Made by a program: the position numbers and the translations under genes. Positions 46,401 through 55,229 of a stretch of 64,000 nucleotides of DNA are shown here, in pieces. Source of the stretch: a bacterium. GTDB lineage: Bacteria > Myxococcota_A > Polyangia > Nannocystales > Nannocystaceae. The notes below the pieces were generated by a model. That model did no database searches. It had not been told where the DNA came from and saw nothing but the letters and a program-made list of their open reading frames with translations. The stretch is from NCBI GenBank assembly GCA_024742475.1, contig JANSYI010000036.1, positions 1-64,000 of the forward strand, written 5' to 3'. Numbering within the stretch: position 1 is the stretch's first letter; each line of letters starts with the position of its first letter.

Positions 46401-47343
46401 CCGGAACGCCCGAGTCCGAGAGGTCGAGGTAGAACGGCGCGTGCAGCTTCGCCTCGGCGACGCTGCCATCCTCGCCGACGACCCCGCCGCGGTCGCGACC
46501 GCTGTTGTAGGGCCACACCACGTAGCCGGCGTACTGCGGGAAGCCGTCGACGTAGGGCCAGTAGTAGAAGTCGTGCCCCCAGACGTCGGAGAGCCTCGCC
46601 TCGTCGGTGACCCCGTAGTCGCCAAAGGTTCGACCGAGCGTCGCCCGCGTCGGGTCGGTGTCGTCGTCGAGCTGGACGCGCACGCCCATGAACTCGGGAA
46701 ACCACTGCACGCGTCGGAACGCGTTGTTGGCCGCCCCCGGCTGCGCGCCGATGAGCGGCGAGTCGGGCACCGGGCCCGCGGCGTCGTTCGAGGCGATCGG
46801 GCTGTTCTCGCCCAGCTCGTCCCAGCGGATGTACGGATAGGGCCGCTGCTGGTTCCCCTGACAGAGCCGCCAGAACCCCGCGACGCCCTCCCCGGTCCAG
46901 ATGTTGGCCCAGCTGAAGTACCCGTAGCGCCGGACCCAGGTGAAGCGAGCGTTGTTGTTGCACCGCGCCGGCAGCCACGTGGGCGCGTCATACTGATCGA
47001 ACGTCATCAGCGAGAACGAGGCGTCGTCGGCCGTCGACGCGACGACGCCGTTGATGATGCGCCGTGCGGCGGAGATCCGGCTCTCGCGCGAATCGGTCCG
47101 CGTCTCGCACTCGTTCCAGGTGCACTGCTGGTTGGACGCGGTCGCGCGCCACGACATCGAGCCCGACGTATCGAGCACGAACAAGATCCGAGGGCGGATG
47201 TCGCCGGGCCCGAGGTTCCGCAGCACGTAGTACGGCTCGAGCCTCGCCTGCGACTCGACGCTTTGGGTCACGAGCAGCAGCAGGACGACCAGCGAGGAGG
47301 CCAGACCCCAGAGTTGCGTGGCGGTGCGTCTCGTTCTCCCCAT
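43441..47343 (-). CDS. PilY1/PilC-like protein with von Willebrand A domain
   Basis: 1300 residues with a signal peptide (about 1-32). The VWA domain starts near 52 and carries the metal-ion site DTSGSMS (58-64) and later VVLISDGVPSP. The C-terminal two thirds are beta-rich, typical of the PilY1 beta-propeller (ALTYHVPEDD, VVGSGYGSEGARG, LLRIDAVTGELLEA), followed by a Cys-rich end (CDPRFYD, CPSGVCGPQTGAP). PilY1 sits at type IV pilus tips and affects adhesion and calcium-controlled retraction. No other pilus genes are adjacent, and the exact role is open. Confidence 0.85.
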   Translation of the reverse strand: MGRTRRTATQLWGLASSLVVLLLLVTQSVESQARLEPYYVLRNLGPGDIRPRILFVLDTSGSMSWRATASNQQCTWNECETRTDSRESRISAARRIINGVVASTADDASFSLMTFDQYDAPTWLPARCNNNARFTWVRRYGYFSWANIWTGEGVAGFWRLCQGNQQRPYPYIRWDELGENSPIASNDAAGPVPDSPLIGAQPGAANNAFRRVQWFPEFMGVRVQLDDDTDPTRATLGRTFGDYGVTDEARLSDVWGHDFYYWPYVDGFPQYAGYVVWPYNSGRDRGGVVGEDGSVAEAKLHAPFYLDLSDSGVPAEDWGPATRERATEAVLAKTSRMTHGGVDATGGTPWSSVIGDPGAGVQSNAPGSHRSVASYISFVNSASTSDLCAPTSVVLISDGVPSPASQGGPGLYGRLATLRNDLGVKTYVVGFLEDSGEINNMACAAAGGCDGASCSTPCNDTPAQDWDTCREPGNPSACAHLADSAEALAETLTEIVFAELGVELSSGPGTAANEFGVGADGVAGQGDVVQTTISARTDWPSWRGHVTRELCDARDDEGELLEHCTLPSPQWQPHEERPTFGVCPQSREWDAGACLAATAWNDRRLYTTTRTGEVVAVADEDGRATPQFRDALDDLDLLSSDDPAGEADDLAAFVLGRDWPDGWKLPGLASSTPTLIRRVPPLRTQLVPSVAIRDAHCGGRRFPSAPEGELPRSLEDFARTNVNDPLADEGEALEYQEAVLIGDDLGVLHAFQYDSGNELWGFVPNSLLANVVEHARRGPPTDGQPGGLDEHLYGISSSANTGFVFDTSSENEALHRWRHLAVFGFGPGGSEYVALDVSHMSPDSPRGPVEVLWSTDQTSLAGVYNPLLGETWARPALTYHVPEDDMSLEPEAFLVVGSGYGSEGARGRSLLRIDAVTGELLEAADVGEPSASTYAQSFGLVSDLAVSTHCKSRFWAEAQEAYVTDPSGRLFRWDLGRTTSHEADSGGTWGATANAAVQLNACQGGGQTCTVAGSNPGEPFAFAPAVTASDRIDSGSDAAPEATDDQFLVALVSGAHNDGASNVSDAEFHSSLYLLVDDHRDSPTDGFSIPAGAPKMEVADVGTNPAYVRLALSDLERTRVFTPFPGASAITETRRFLPTTRPSRSPRIVVRGAVDTGGETPEIVDGLEIVEVTFFVHEPPLEACDPRFYDPATETWHADAGSTFEVQFRLPVDSAAGFNFVSGADGSSFEFDDPQLEGGLKFVGVQQSGAQTCPSGVCGPQTGAPPLRPCDNNTDAPPVVDPHYAVPVAARELRGFTPVE

Positions 47344-47548
47344 GAAGTTCACCAACGGAGCAAGATTCGTGCCCGTACGCAGGGGCGGCGGCGGCCTACT
47401 TCGGCGTGGGTCGACGCGACGGATCCGCCGACGACGTGCCGCGCGTTCGAAAGCGGGACGGCACGTGCGCGGTCTCGAGGCTCGGCACCCTGCGTCCGCG
47501 TCAATGGGCCGACCTCGGTGTCGAGCCGTTGACTCCTTCGGCGCGCGT
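47344..47548. other. Short gap between the PilY1-like and CAP genes
   Basis: 205 nt with no believable gene. It should hold the promoter of the PilY1-like gene on the minus strand; no clear -35/-10 pair was seen. Confidence 0.35.
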
Positions 47549-48004
47549 TCACCCTGCCCTGCGTCCCAGCAGCCAGGTGACGTACACGTAGCCGTCCCGG
47601 TAGACGACGCCGACACCGACCTCGTCGTACGCGTCGAGCAGCGCCGCGCGGTGCTCTCGCGATCGGCGAGCCGCGCCCCAGGCCTCCTCGAGCGTCATCG
47701 CGCGGGCTTCGAACTGCGTGAGCACGGCGAGGCCGAGCTGCTGGCGGACGCCTCGGAGGTCCGGCAGCTTGTACGCTCGGCCAGCGTCTGCCATCGAGGC
47801 GCTATGCCGGGCCGCGACCTGCCGAATGTCGGATCCAGCCCCGACCGAGGGTTGCCCGTCCCGCCTGCGCTCCGCGTTGATCCACGTCAAGACCGTGCCC
47901 GCTCCGGGCTGCGTCGCCTCTGCGGGGAGCGTCAACCCGATCGAGAAGGTGAGCACCGCCGCGTACAAGTAGGCACGGAAGTGGGAGACGCGAAGCCTGC
48001 TCAT
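47549..48004 (-). CDS. Secreted CAP-domain (SCP/PR1-like) protein
   Basis: 151 residues; a signal peptide (about 1-31) and one CAP domain. Helical TVLTWINAERRRDGQP is followed by ARHSASMADAG and the end motif YDEVGVGVVYRDGYVYVTWLLG. Secreted CAP proteins bind lipids or act extracellularly; the substrate is unknown. ATG 48,004 is the natural start for the signal peptide. The next minus-strand gene upstream is 79 nt away. Confidence 0.85.
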   Translation of the reverse strand: MSRLRVSHFRAYLYAAVLTFSIGLTLPAEATQPGAGTVLTWINAERRRDGQPSVGAGSDIRQVAARHSASMADAGRAYKLPDLRGVRQQLGLAVLTQFEARAMTLEEAWGAARRSREHRAALLDAYDEVGVGVVYRDGYVYVTWLLGRRAG

Positions 48005-48083
48005 GAAGGAGACTTCGGAGCACGACGACCACAGGTTGAGGCCCAATCGGGGCCACACCGACGCGCGCTGTCGCCTCGGGCTG

Positions 48084-49154
48084 CTAGTGCCCGCAGCCCT
48101 GCACGAGCAGCGCGGCGCGGGCGCGATCGGAGGGCGACCAACGCCCGGCGACCAACGGCTGCGTGACCCACGAGGGCGGCCCGAGGTCCTCGGTCTGCCC
48201 CGGCGCGATGGCGAGCACGCCATCGAGGCCGTCGTCGAACACCAGCGCCACGGTGTCCGGACCCCACCCGATCGCGCCGACGAGCAGCGGCGGGTCGGCA
48301 GCATCGAAGCCCTCGAGCTCCACCGGCTCGAGGCCGTCGTCTCTCCAAAAGCCGAGCGTGGCACGATGAGACTCGGCCCCACAGCCGTGCTCGGCCTCGG
48401 GGGCGACCGGCTCGACCGCGGTCACCAGCACCTGCGCAGGCCTGGGCTCGTAGGCACCGACCCACCGCGCGTGCGCGACGTACGACTGGGCGGTCTGTGA
48501 GTCCGGAAAGCTCGCGGACTCGGCCAGCGGATGCTGCCAGAGTTCCTCCGCCCCGAACGACTCGTCCTCGGAGATCTGCGCGTCCCGCCAGGTCACGCCC
48601 TTGGGCATGGCCGTCGTGGTCGACGCGAACGGTGCCCAGCGCCCCTGGGTCCCGCACCCTTCCAGCGCGTAGCTGATCTCGAACACGCGAACGTCGGTCG
48701 AGGGGCGGCCCACCCACGGCTGCCCCACCGTCGCACTGCAGGGGCCCAGCGGTCCGAACGTCCACACCGACTCGGCCGGTGGTTCGAGCCCCAGCTCGAC
48801 CAAGTCTTCGGCGTCGACGGGAAACGCCTCGCCGAACTTCGCGGTGTGCCCGTGATAGGTGAGGCGGTGCAGCCGGTTGTAGAGGATCGGTCGGCTGTCA
48901 TCGACGAAGTGCACCACCATGGCCAGGCCCGGCTTGCTTACGCCCGTGCCCAGCGGAGACACACCGTCGTCGACCAGCCACGCGACACCGTCGGCCAGCG
49001 CGCGGCGAGCCGGCGGCGCGACGATGATGGCCGCGGGGCCTTGGGGCTCGGGCGCCTTCGTGGCCGGCTCGCCGATCGACACCGACACCGAGGCCGGCTG
49101 GTCGCAACCCGATACCAGCAGGGCCACGCCGAGGGCCATCGCTCGCCTCACCAT
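48084..49154 (-). CDS. Lipoprotein, function unknown
   Basis: 356 residues; lipobox VSGC (Cys17). The mature part is mostly beta with scattered Cys (PCSAT, EGCGT, GCGAE, QGCGH). The C-terminal 90 residues hold a repeating pattern like a propeller blade (WGPDTVALVFDDGLDGVLAI). No family recognised. It is divergent from the amidohydrolase gene (38 nt). Confidence 0.7.
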   Translation of the reverse strand: MVRRAMALGVALLVSGCDQPASVSVSIGEPATKAPEPQGPAAIIVAPPARRALADGVAWLVDDGVSPLGTGVSKPGLAMVVHFVDDSRPILYNRLHRLTYHGHTAKFGEAFPVDAEDLVELGLEPPAESVWTFGPLGPCSATVGQPWVGRPSTDVRVFEISYALEGCGTQGRWAPFASTTTAMPKGVTWRDAQISEDESFGAEELWQHPLAESASFPDSQTAQSYVAHARWVGAYEPRPAQVLVTAVEPVAPEAEHGCGAESHRATLGFWRDDGLEPVELEGFDAADPPLLVGAIGWGPDTVALVFDDGLDGVLAIAPGQTEDLGPPSWVTQPLVAGRWSPSDRARAALLVQGCGH

Positions 49155-49192
49155 CGTGGTGGGTGTAGCACAGGCCTGATACGCTGGTTGCG

Positions 49193-50587
49193 GTGACCGT
49201 TCGCACCCTCTACGCGCAGCACGTCGTCCTTGGAGAGGGTGAGACGTTGCGGGTGGGTCCGGCGACCCTGGGGCTCGAGTCGGGCAAGATCGTCTCGGTG
49301 ACCGAAGGTCCGCGCGAGGGCGCGGTCGACGACGATCTGGGCTCGCTGCTCGTCGCGCCGGCGTTCATCAACGCCCACACGCACCTGGCGATGGTCGGGT
49401 TTCGCGGGCTCGTGGGCAACGCGTCGCTGCGCGGCAACGTGGTCGAGGACCTCTTCTTTCGCCTCGAGTCCAAGATGAGCGCGCAGGACGTGCGCGCGTT
49501 CAGCCGCCTGGGCGCCCTCGAGAGCCTGCGCCACGGAGTGGCGCGGGTGTGGGACCACTACTACTTCGCCGAATCGATCGCCGCGGGGTTTTGCGACGTC
49601 GGCCTGCGCGCCGTCGTGGCGCCAACGCTGCAAGACCTCGGGGGCCCCGGCGTCGCGCAGCTCGACGCGCAGCTCGAGGCGACCGAGACGCTGACCGCAG
49701 CGCGGTGGTCCGAGCGGGGCATTCACGCCGCCCTCGGACCGCACGCCACCGACACGGTCAGCGCTGCGCTGTGGAAGCGCATCTGCGCCGTCGCGGGGCG
49801 CCTCGACCTGCCCGTCCACGCCCACGTCGCGCAGTCGGTCGAGGAGTACGAGCGCATCAGCGAGCGACACGACGCGTCGCCGATGCAGTGGTTGGAACAT
49901 CTCGGCGTGCTCGCCCAGGCTCCACACCTGCTGGCGGTGCACGCGATCTTCGTGACGTCCCGCGACCTGCTCCGCCTCGATCCCCGCCGGCACACGCTCG
50001 GCTACTGTCCGCTCTCCCAGCTGCAGTTCTGCTTTCCCGCCCATGTCCCCAGCTGGCAGGAGGCGGGTATCCCGTGGATCGTGGGCACCGACTGCGCGAT
50101 GTCCAACGACGCGATGAACGTGCAGCGCGAGCTGGTTCACGTGGCGGGCATTCGGGGCTTTGGGCCGACCAGCTCGGCGGCGTTCGCCCAGTTTCGCCGC
50201 GAGCCGTCACTCGACGCGGCGCGGCGGGTCGACGCCGAGCGCACCGCGGCCCTCGATGCCTTGGGCGTGCTCGCCGAGCCGGCAACCTTGTTGGCGTCGG
50301 TCTGGAGCGCGCCAGGGCGCATGCACCCCGCGTTCACGGCGGGGGTGATCGCCGCGGGTGCCGAGGCCGACCTGCTGGTGCTCGACCCCAAGCACCCCTG
50401 CCTGTGGCCAGGCACAGACCTGCTGCGCGCGCTCGCATACTGCGACACCTCGAGCGCCCTCCACGGGCTCATGATCGGCGGCGCCTGGCGGATCGGCCTG
50501 GGCCAGGTCGACGCGTGGCTTCAGCGCGACGAGCATCGCGAAGCCACCGCCGAGGCCGAAGCCCGCCTCGAGGCCCTCGCGGGGTAG
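49193..50587 (+). CDS. Amidohydrolase-family deaminase (TRZ/ATZ, MTA/SAH-deaminase-like)
   Basis: 464 residues from GTG 49,193. Metal ligands are seen: NAHTHLAM (His62, His64), VHAHVAQ, HAIF and the catalytic/metal Asp in VGTDCAMSND. These match the aminohydrolase group that includes S-adenosylhomocysteine/methylthioadenosine deaminase, guanine deaminase and chlorohydrolases. Glutamate of the usual HxxE motif is replaced by Gln in HAHVAQ, so the specificity or activity may differ. The substrate cannot be told by eye. Confidence 0.85.
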   Translation: MTVRTLYAQHVVLGEGETLRVGPATLGLESGKIVSVTEGPREGAVDDDLGSLLVAPAFINAHTHLAMVGFRGLVGNASLRGNVVEDLFFRLESKMSAQDVRAFSRLGALESLRHGVARVWDHYYFAESIAAGFCDVGLRAVVAPTLQDLGGPGVAQLDAQLEATETLTAARWSERGIHAALGPHATDTVSAALWKRICAVAGRLDLPVHAHVAQSVEEYERISERHDASPMQWLEHLGVLAQAPHLLAVHAIFVTSRDLLRLDPRRHTLGYCPLSQLQFCFPAHVPSWQEAGIPWIVGTDCAMSNDAMNVQRELVHVAGIRGFGPTSSAAFAQFRREPSLDAARRVDAERTAALDALGVLAEPATLLASVWSAPGRMHPAFTAGVIAAGAEADLLVLDPKHPCLWPGTDLLRALAYCDTSSALHGLMIGGAWRIGLGQVDAWLQRDEHREATAEAEARLEALAG

Positions 50588-50629
50588 CTTTACTGCCCGA
50601 CCCGGACCTGCCACGCTCCCCCCCTCATC

Positions 50630-52945
50630 ATGGAGCGGCTCCTCGAAGGTCTCTGGAATCCCCTGCTCGGTGGTTTCGTTCTATGCGCGGGTCTCCTGCT
50701 TCTGGCCGGGACCGGTCTGCTCCCGTTTCGACGACTCTCGCGGCTGCGGGCGGGCTGGCGCGTCGGGGCGCCCAGCGGGCCGATGCTGCTCGTCGCGACG
50801 AGCGCCTCGCTCACCTCGATCACCGCCGCCGTGATGGCGGTGACGGTCGCCGGCCCCGGCGCGCTGGTCTGGATGTGGATCGCCGGCCTGCTCGGCACGG
50901 GGCTGCACTTTGGTGAAGCAAAGCTCGCCCGAGCGAACGTCGCCGCGGGCAAGCCGGCGCTTCCGGCCCCGGCCGCGTTCGGTGTGCTCGCCGTCGGAGT
51001 GCTCGCCGGCGGGTTGTGGCAGGGCAGCCAGGCCGCCGTGATCCTCGAGGACACGCTCGAGCTGCCGGCGGTGTTCGGGGCTGCGGCCGTGGCCGTGGGT
51101 GCGCTCGCTGCATCCCGAATCCCCCGGGTGGCGACCATGGCCATCCGGTGGCTCCCGCTCGTCGGCACGATCATCTTCGCGTTGCTCGTCGGCGGCATCG
51201 CATTCGACGAGCCGTTTGCGCTGAAGCTCGCGCTCGGCGACGCGATCAACGAGGCGTTCGGCCTGCAGAGCGCGACCGCCGGGACCGTGGGCGGTGCGCT
51301 CTCGGTCCTCATCGCCCACGGCATGATGCGCGCCGTGTCGGCGGCGGACCTGGGCGTCGGAGCTGCTGCCGCAGCGGTCAGCCACGGTGACGAGCCCCTG
51401 GATCCCGACGCCGCGGGGGCCTCGGTGATGGTCGTCCCGCTCTTGATCGTCGGCGTGCTCTCGACGCTCGCGGGCCTCGCCGTGCTCACCGCCCCTCCCG
51501 AGCCTCCGCTGGCCGACGACCGCCTCTTCCCGCTCGAGCGTCCGGACAGCCGCGGGCTGCGGGCGAGCCAGCAGGTGGGCCAGACCGTGGTGCTGCGCGA
51601 GGAGACCGAGCTCGACAAGGGGCAGCAGTACGCGATGATGCTGCGGGCCAGCCCCCGCGGGCACACGATGGCAAAGTTCTACGAGAAGGAGAACGCCGTC
51701 ATCTTGCCCGCCTGGGCCGTCGCGAGCGGCGTCGACACCCTCTACTTTCGCGCGCGCGACCCCAAGCGCGCCCGGCAGCCCGCGTGGGACGTGCAGGTGC
51801 CGTGCAACCGGGAGCTCTTTGGCGGGCAAGGCGACGCCCCGCAGTTCGTCCGCCTCACGCCCAAGGACCCCGAGCTGGTCCTGCGAGAGTTCATCGCCTT
51901 CTACGAGCTCGACGAGAAGCCCTACGTCAACGTCGACGACTTCTCGTTCATCGGCGCCGTCGCGCTCGCCAACAGCCCCGACGAGCAGCTGGGCGAACAC
52001 CTCGCGATGTTCGAGTACAGGGGCGAGGAGACGCCCTTCAACCCGCGCCTGCACGAGTTCTTCCGCAACCAGTTCTCGGGGCCCTTCCCCGATGACGACG
52101 CTGAGGCGCCGCCCGTCGCGTTCATCGCCGCCGAGGGCTTCGACGCGCCGATCGGCAGCCGCGTGCAGGTCGAACTCCGTGCGCCGCAGCGCGGCGCCGA
52201 CATCCTGCGCGTCAACCGGATCGGCCAAGCCGAAGCTCCACCGTGGCGAAGCCTGCTCGAGCTCGAGGAGATCGTCATCCGCCACGCGGACGATCGAAAC
52301 TTGGACATCAGGGTGCCCGTCGCGCCGCGGCTCGATGGCAAGCGCATCCGGCTCGACGTCCTCGACCCCGCGTGGAAGGACCTGCGCAAGATCGAAAAGG
52401 ACGAGCTGCTCAGCGGTCCGTTCGCCGTGATGCCGGACGTGCCCTTCGAGGTCGAGGTGCACTCCGACGTTCGGCTGCCCCCGACCGCGGCGGGGCGACG
52501 CAGCCTGGTCCCGCTGCACGAAGACCTCCGCCCGCGCGGACCTCAAGAGCGAGAGCTGTACGACCCACACCCCGGCGAGCTGGTGCGGGCCGGATTCGCC
52601 GGGCCGTATCTGCCACGCAACGACGTCGGCGTGCTGCTTCGACGCGTCGAGGCCAACCAACCTCGATGGGGCACGACGGCGCTGGGCATCGCCGCGCTGC
52701 TGCTCGCGGTCAGCACGACGCTGGGCTGGTCGCTGCTCGTACGCGGACCCGCCGCGGCACTGCTCGGTCCAGCCGGCGGCGTGATCGTGCCGCTGGTGAT
52801 CTGCGCGATCCCGCTCGTGGGCGGCGTCGTCGGACCGTCGCTTAGCGCGTCCTTGGGCCTGTTGGCCTACAGCGTCGCGGCGGTGCCCGTGCTCGTTCTG
52901 CTGGTCCTTCAGCTGGCGAAGGTCCGTAATTCCTCAGGTTCCTGA
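50630..52945 (+). CDS. AGCS (sodium:alanine symporter)-like membrane protein with a 390-residue soluble insertion
   Basis: 771 residues. The first 287 match the amino acid:cation symporter (AGCS) layout (GPGALVWMWIAGLLG; later GMMRAVSAADLGVGAAAAAV followed by a VMVVPLLIVGVLSTLAG helix). Residues about 288-675 are a soluble, beta-rich region with no membrane helices. Three or four helices follow at about 680-765. The AGCS motif VGTGNIAG is replaced by LTSITAAV, so the ion/substrate site is not conserved. Transport may be lost or changed. It lies 42 nt after the amidohydrolase gene. Confidence 0.75.
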   Translation: MERLLEGLWNPLLGGFVLCAGLLLLAGTGLLPFRRLSRLRAGWRVGAPSGPMLLVATSASLTSITAAVMAVTVAGPGALVWMWIAGLLGTGLHFGEAKLARANVAAGKPALPAPAAFGVLAVGVLAGGLWQGSQAAVILEDTLELPAVFGAAAVAVGALAASRIPRVATMAIRWLPLVGTIIFALLVGGIAFDEPFALKLALGDAINEAFGLQSATAGTVGGALSVLIAHGMMRAVSAADLGVGAAAAAVSHGDEPLDPDAAGASVMVVPLLIVGVLSTLAGLAVLTAPPEPPLADDRLFPLERPDSRGLRASQQVGQTVVLREETELDKGQQYAMMLRASPRGHTMAKFYEKENAVILPAWAVASGVDTLYFRARDPKRARQPAWDVQVPCNRELFGGQGDAPQFVRLTPKDPELVLREFIAFYELDEKPYVNVDDFSFIGAVALANSPDEQLGEHLAMFEYRGEETPFNPRLHEFFRNQFSGPFPDDDAEAPPVAFIAAEGFDAPIGSRVQVELRAPQRGADILRVNRIGQAEAPPWRSLLELEEIVIRHADDRNLDIRVPVAPRLDGKRIRLDVLDPAWKDLRKIEKDELLSGPFAVMPDVPFEVEVHSDVRLPPTAAGRRSLVPLHEDLRPRGPQERELYDPHPGELVRAGFAGPYLPRNDVGVLLRRVEANQPRWGTTALGIAALLLAVSTTLGWSLLVRGPAAALLGPAGGVIVPLVICAIPLVGGVVGPSLSASLGLLAYSVAAVPVLVLLVLQLAKVRNSSGS

Positions 52946-53021
52946 CCAGCACCGGGCCACAGTCGCAACGAAAACGATAAAACTGTTGAATGCGCCCCTT
53001 GCGCAACGTAGCGTGGGGCGC

Positions 53022-54692
53022 ATGAACGGGATGGTCGAACCCACCAAATGGTTGGCGGCGGCGTTGGGCTGCGCACTGCTCGCGTGCGGACCCGCCGCGA
53101 CAGCCACGACGACGGGTCAGGGTACCGAAGGCGGCACGGGTGGTGATGACCCGACCGAAGCATCGGGCGACTCCGAGGACGCGACGGGGCAGCCCACCAC
53201 CTCGGACGACGGAGGAACCGGCGGTGACGACGAGAGCGGCACGACCGCGGTCGAGCCCGAGTTCGTCCCCTACCCCGCTCGCGGCGTTCGCCTCACTGAA
53301 GTCTACGCGAACCAAGGCGTCGGCGTCCCCATCGTTCGCGACGGCGCCTGGGTCGACGGCAGCGGCCGCAACGCAGCGCTGGTCCCCGAACGCACCACGA
53401 TGATCCGCGGATACTGGGAGCTCGACGACGACTTCGAGCCCCGCGTGATCATGGCTCGCCTCCTGCTGACCTACCCCGACGGCACCGTCGAGGAAGCCGA
53501 CCGCACCTTCGAGGTCTCGCAGAACAGCGTGCCCTCGCAGATCGACACCAACATGTACTTCGTGATCCCCGGAGAGCTGCTCCCCCTGGGCGTGAAGTTT
53601 CAGATCGAGCTCTACGAGACCGAGTACGGCTACGAGTCGCTGCCCGAGCCCGAGCAGACCGTGTATCCGCCGCAGCCGGGCTTCCTCGGCGTCGAAGACA
53701 AGGACCTGGCGCTGAAGGTGGTGCTCGTGCCCGTGCGGCACGACCAAGGCGCGTCGTGCCCCGAGGCGCCCGAGATCACCGACGAGGAGATGCAGTACCT
53801 CTCCGACCAGCTCTTCATGCAGAACCCGGTGCAGCGGGTCGAGATCGAGCGGCGGGCCCCGGTCGACTACACCGGATCCCTCAACTCGTTCAGCCCGCTG
53901 TTGGGTTTCCTCGCCGAGCTTCGTGCCTCCGACAACGCCGACCCGGCCGCCTACTACTACGGCGTCGTGCGTCCGTGCGACGGCGGAGCGGAGGGCGTCG
54001 GCGGCCAGGCGATCAGCATCCCCGACTTCCCCACGCTCGACAACGCGTGGACCCGCACGTCGATGGGCCGCTGGTACGGCAGCCTGAGCAGCACGGCCAA
54101 CACGTTCGTGCACGAGGTCGGGCACACGCAGGGTCGCCGCCACATCGCCTGCAACGGGGACGAGGGCGGCACCGACCCTTCCTACCCCTACGAGTCCGGC
54201 GACATCGGCGTGTGGGGCTTTGGCGTGTTGGACTTCACCCTGTACACGCCCACCAACGGCAAGGACTACATGACCTACTGCGGCAACACGTGGGTCAGCG
54301 ACTGGACGTGGGGCAAGGTGCTTCCGTTCATCGAAGAGATCACCGGCTGGGGCAGCGCCGACGTCGCGCCCGACCCCTCCAAGCGCGTGTTGGTCGGCCT
54401 CGTCGACCCCACGACGGGCGATGAGACATGGTTCGTCACCCAAGGCGCGGCCCAGGGCATCACGACGTTTGGCGAAGAGCCGATGCACCTGCAGCTGCCC
54501 GGCGGCCCCGAGCGGACGCTCGAGGGGGTCTACGGACCGATGGGCGACGGCGACAGCTACGTGGTGGCCGTCGATCTGCCCGCCGACGTCACCCTCACCG
54601 AGAACATGCACCTGACCCGCGAGCACGATGGGCACGCCATGGTCGTCTCGAAGGTGCGCGCGGGCGGCAACACGCTGTCACTCCTCCAGTAG
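53022..54692 (+). CDS. M66-like zinc metalloprotease lipoprotein
   Basis: 556 residues from ATG 53,022; lipobox LLAC (Cys26 or nearby). A Ser/Thr/Gly/Asp-rich linker follows (about 30-85), then a beta-rich domain (WELDDDFEPRVIMARLLL). The catalytic domain has FVHEVGHTQGRRH, a full HExxHxxGxxH zinc site, followed by YPYESGDIGVWGFG and DYMTYCGN, the pattern of M66 (StcE-type) proteases. It likely cleaves secreted or surface proteins outside the cell. Compare the zincin-like protein at 16,114-17,757, which lacks the first His. It ends inside the convergent thioredoxin gene (15-nt overlap). Confidence 0.88.
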   Translation: MNGMVEPTKWLAAALGCALLACGPAATATTTGQGTEGGTGGDDPTEASGDSEDATGQPTTSDDGGTGGDDESGTTAVEPEFVPYPARGVRLTEVYANQGVGVPIVRDGAWVDGSGRNAALVPERTTMIRGYWELDDDFEPRVIMARLLLTYPDGTVEEADRTFEVSQNSVPSQIDTNMYFVIPGELLPLGVKFQIELYETEYGYESLPEPEQTVYPPQPGFLGVEDKDLALKVVLVPVRHDQGASCPEAPEITDEEMQYLSDQLFMQNPVQRVEIERRAPVDYTGSLNSFSPLLGFLAELRASDNADPAAYYYGVVRPCDGGAEGVGGQAISIPDFPTLDNAWTRTSMGRWYGSLSSTANTFVHEVGHTQGRRHIACNGDEGGTDPSYPYESGDIGVWGFGVLDFTLYTPTNGKDYMTYCGNTWVSDWTWGKVLPFIEEITGWGSADVAPDPSKRVLVGLVDPTTGDETWFVTQGAAQGITTFGEEPMHLQLPGGPERTLEGVYGPMGDGDSYVVAVDLPADVTLTENMHLTREHDGHAMVVSKVRAGGNTLSLLQ

Positions 54693-55229
54693 GTCGTCGA
54701 TGGCGCCTGCGATGGTCGAGGCGCGCACGCGGCCCGGGTAGACCTTGCGGACCATGCCCTGCGCGTCGACCAGCAGGGTGTGGGGTACGCCCCGGATCCG
54801 CAGCGCGCGGACCATGGCCCCGTCGTCGTAGGCGAGGGGCAACCCCAACCCGATCTTCTTGGCGTGGCCTGCCGTGATGGCGCGGCGCTGCGGCTGGGTG
54901 TAACCGGCGCCTTCCCAGTTGACGGCGACGAACTGGACCTCGTCTCGAGTCGCGTACGTGTCGTCGAGTTCGTCGAGGTCGGCGAGCTCGCCCTGACACG
55001 GGCCGCACCAGCTCGCCCAAAAAGTGACGACGCTGATCTTGCCCACCAACTCGGCGTGACCGAGGGTGCCGCCGTCGAGCCGGTGGACCTCGAAGGACTC
55101 GAGGCTGGTGCCCGCCGAGACCGGGCCCATGCGATGCCAGTCGCCGGCGGCCTGCATCGCGTCGTACGCCCCGATGGACAAGACGCCCGCGAGCGCGACG
55201 CCGCCGATGATGGTGTGTACGCGGCTCAT
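54678..55229 (-). CDS. Membrane-anchored TlpA/ResA-type thioredoxin
   Basis: 183 residues; N-terminal membrane anchor (about 5-25), then a thioredoxin fold with ASWCGPC (Cys75, Cys78) and the cis-Pro segment RGVPHTLLVDAQG. Such proteins reduce disulphides in the periplasm, often for cytochrome c maturation. ATG 55,229 overlaps the TGA of the membrane protein gene upstream (ATGA). Confidence 0.92.
   Translation of the reverse strand: MSRVHTIIGGVALAGVLSIGAYDAMQAAGDWHRMGPVSAGTSLESFEVHRLDGGTLGHAELVGKISVVTFWASWCGPCQGELADLDELDDTYATRDEVQFVAVNWEGAGYTQPQRRAITAGHAKKIGLGLPLAYDDGAMVRALRIRGVPHTLLVDAQGMVRKVYPGRVRASTIAGAIDDLLEE

Noticed and set aside
45622..47532. Plus-strand open frame of about 640 residues opposite the PilY1-like gene
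   Set aside because: Antisense shadow; the minus strand has the VWA metal-ion motif and signal peptide.
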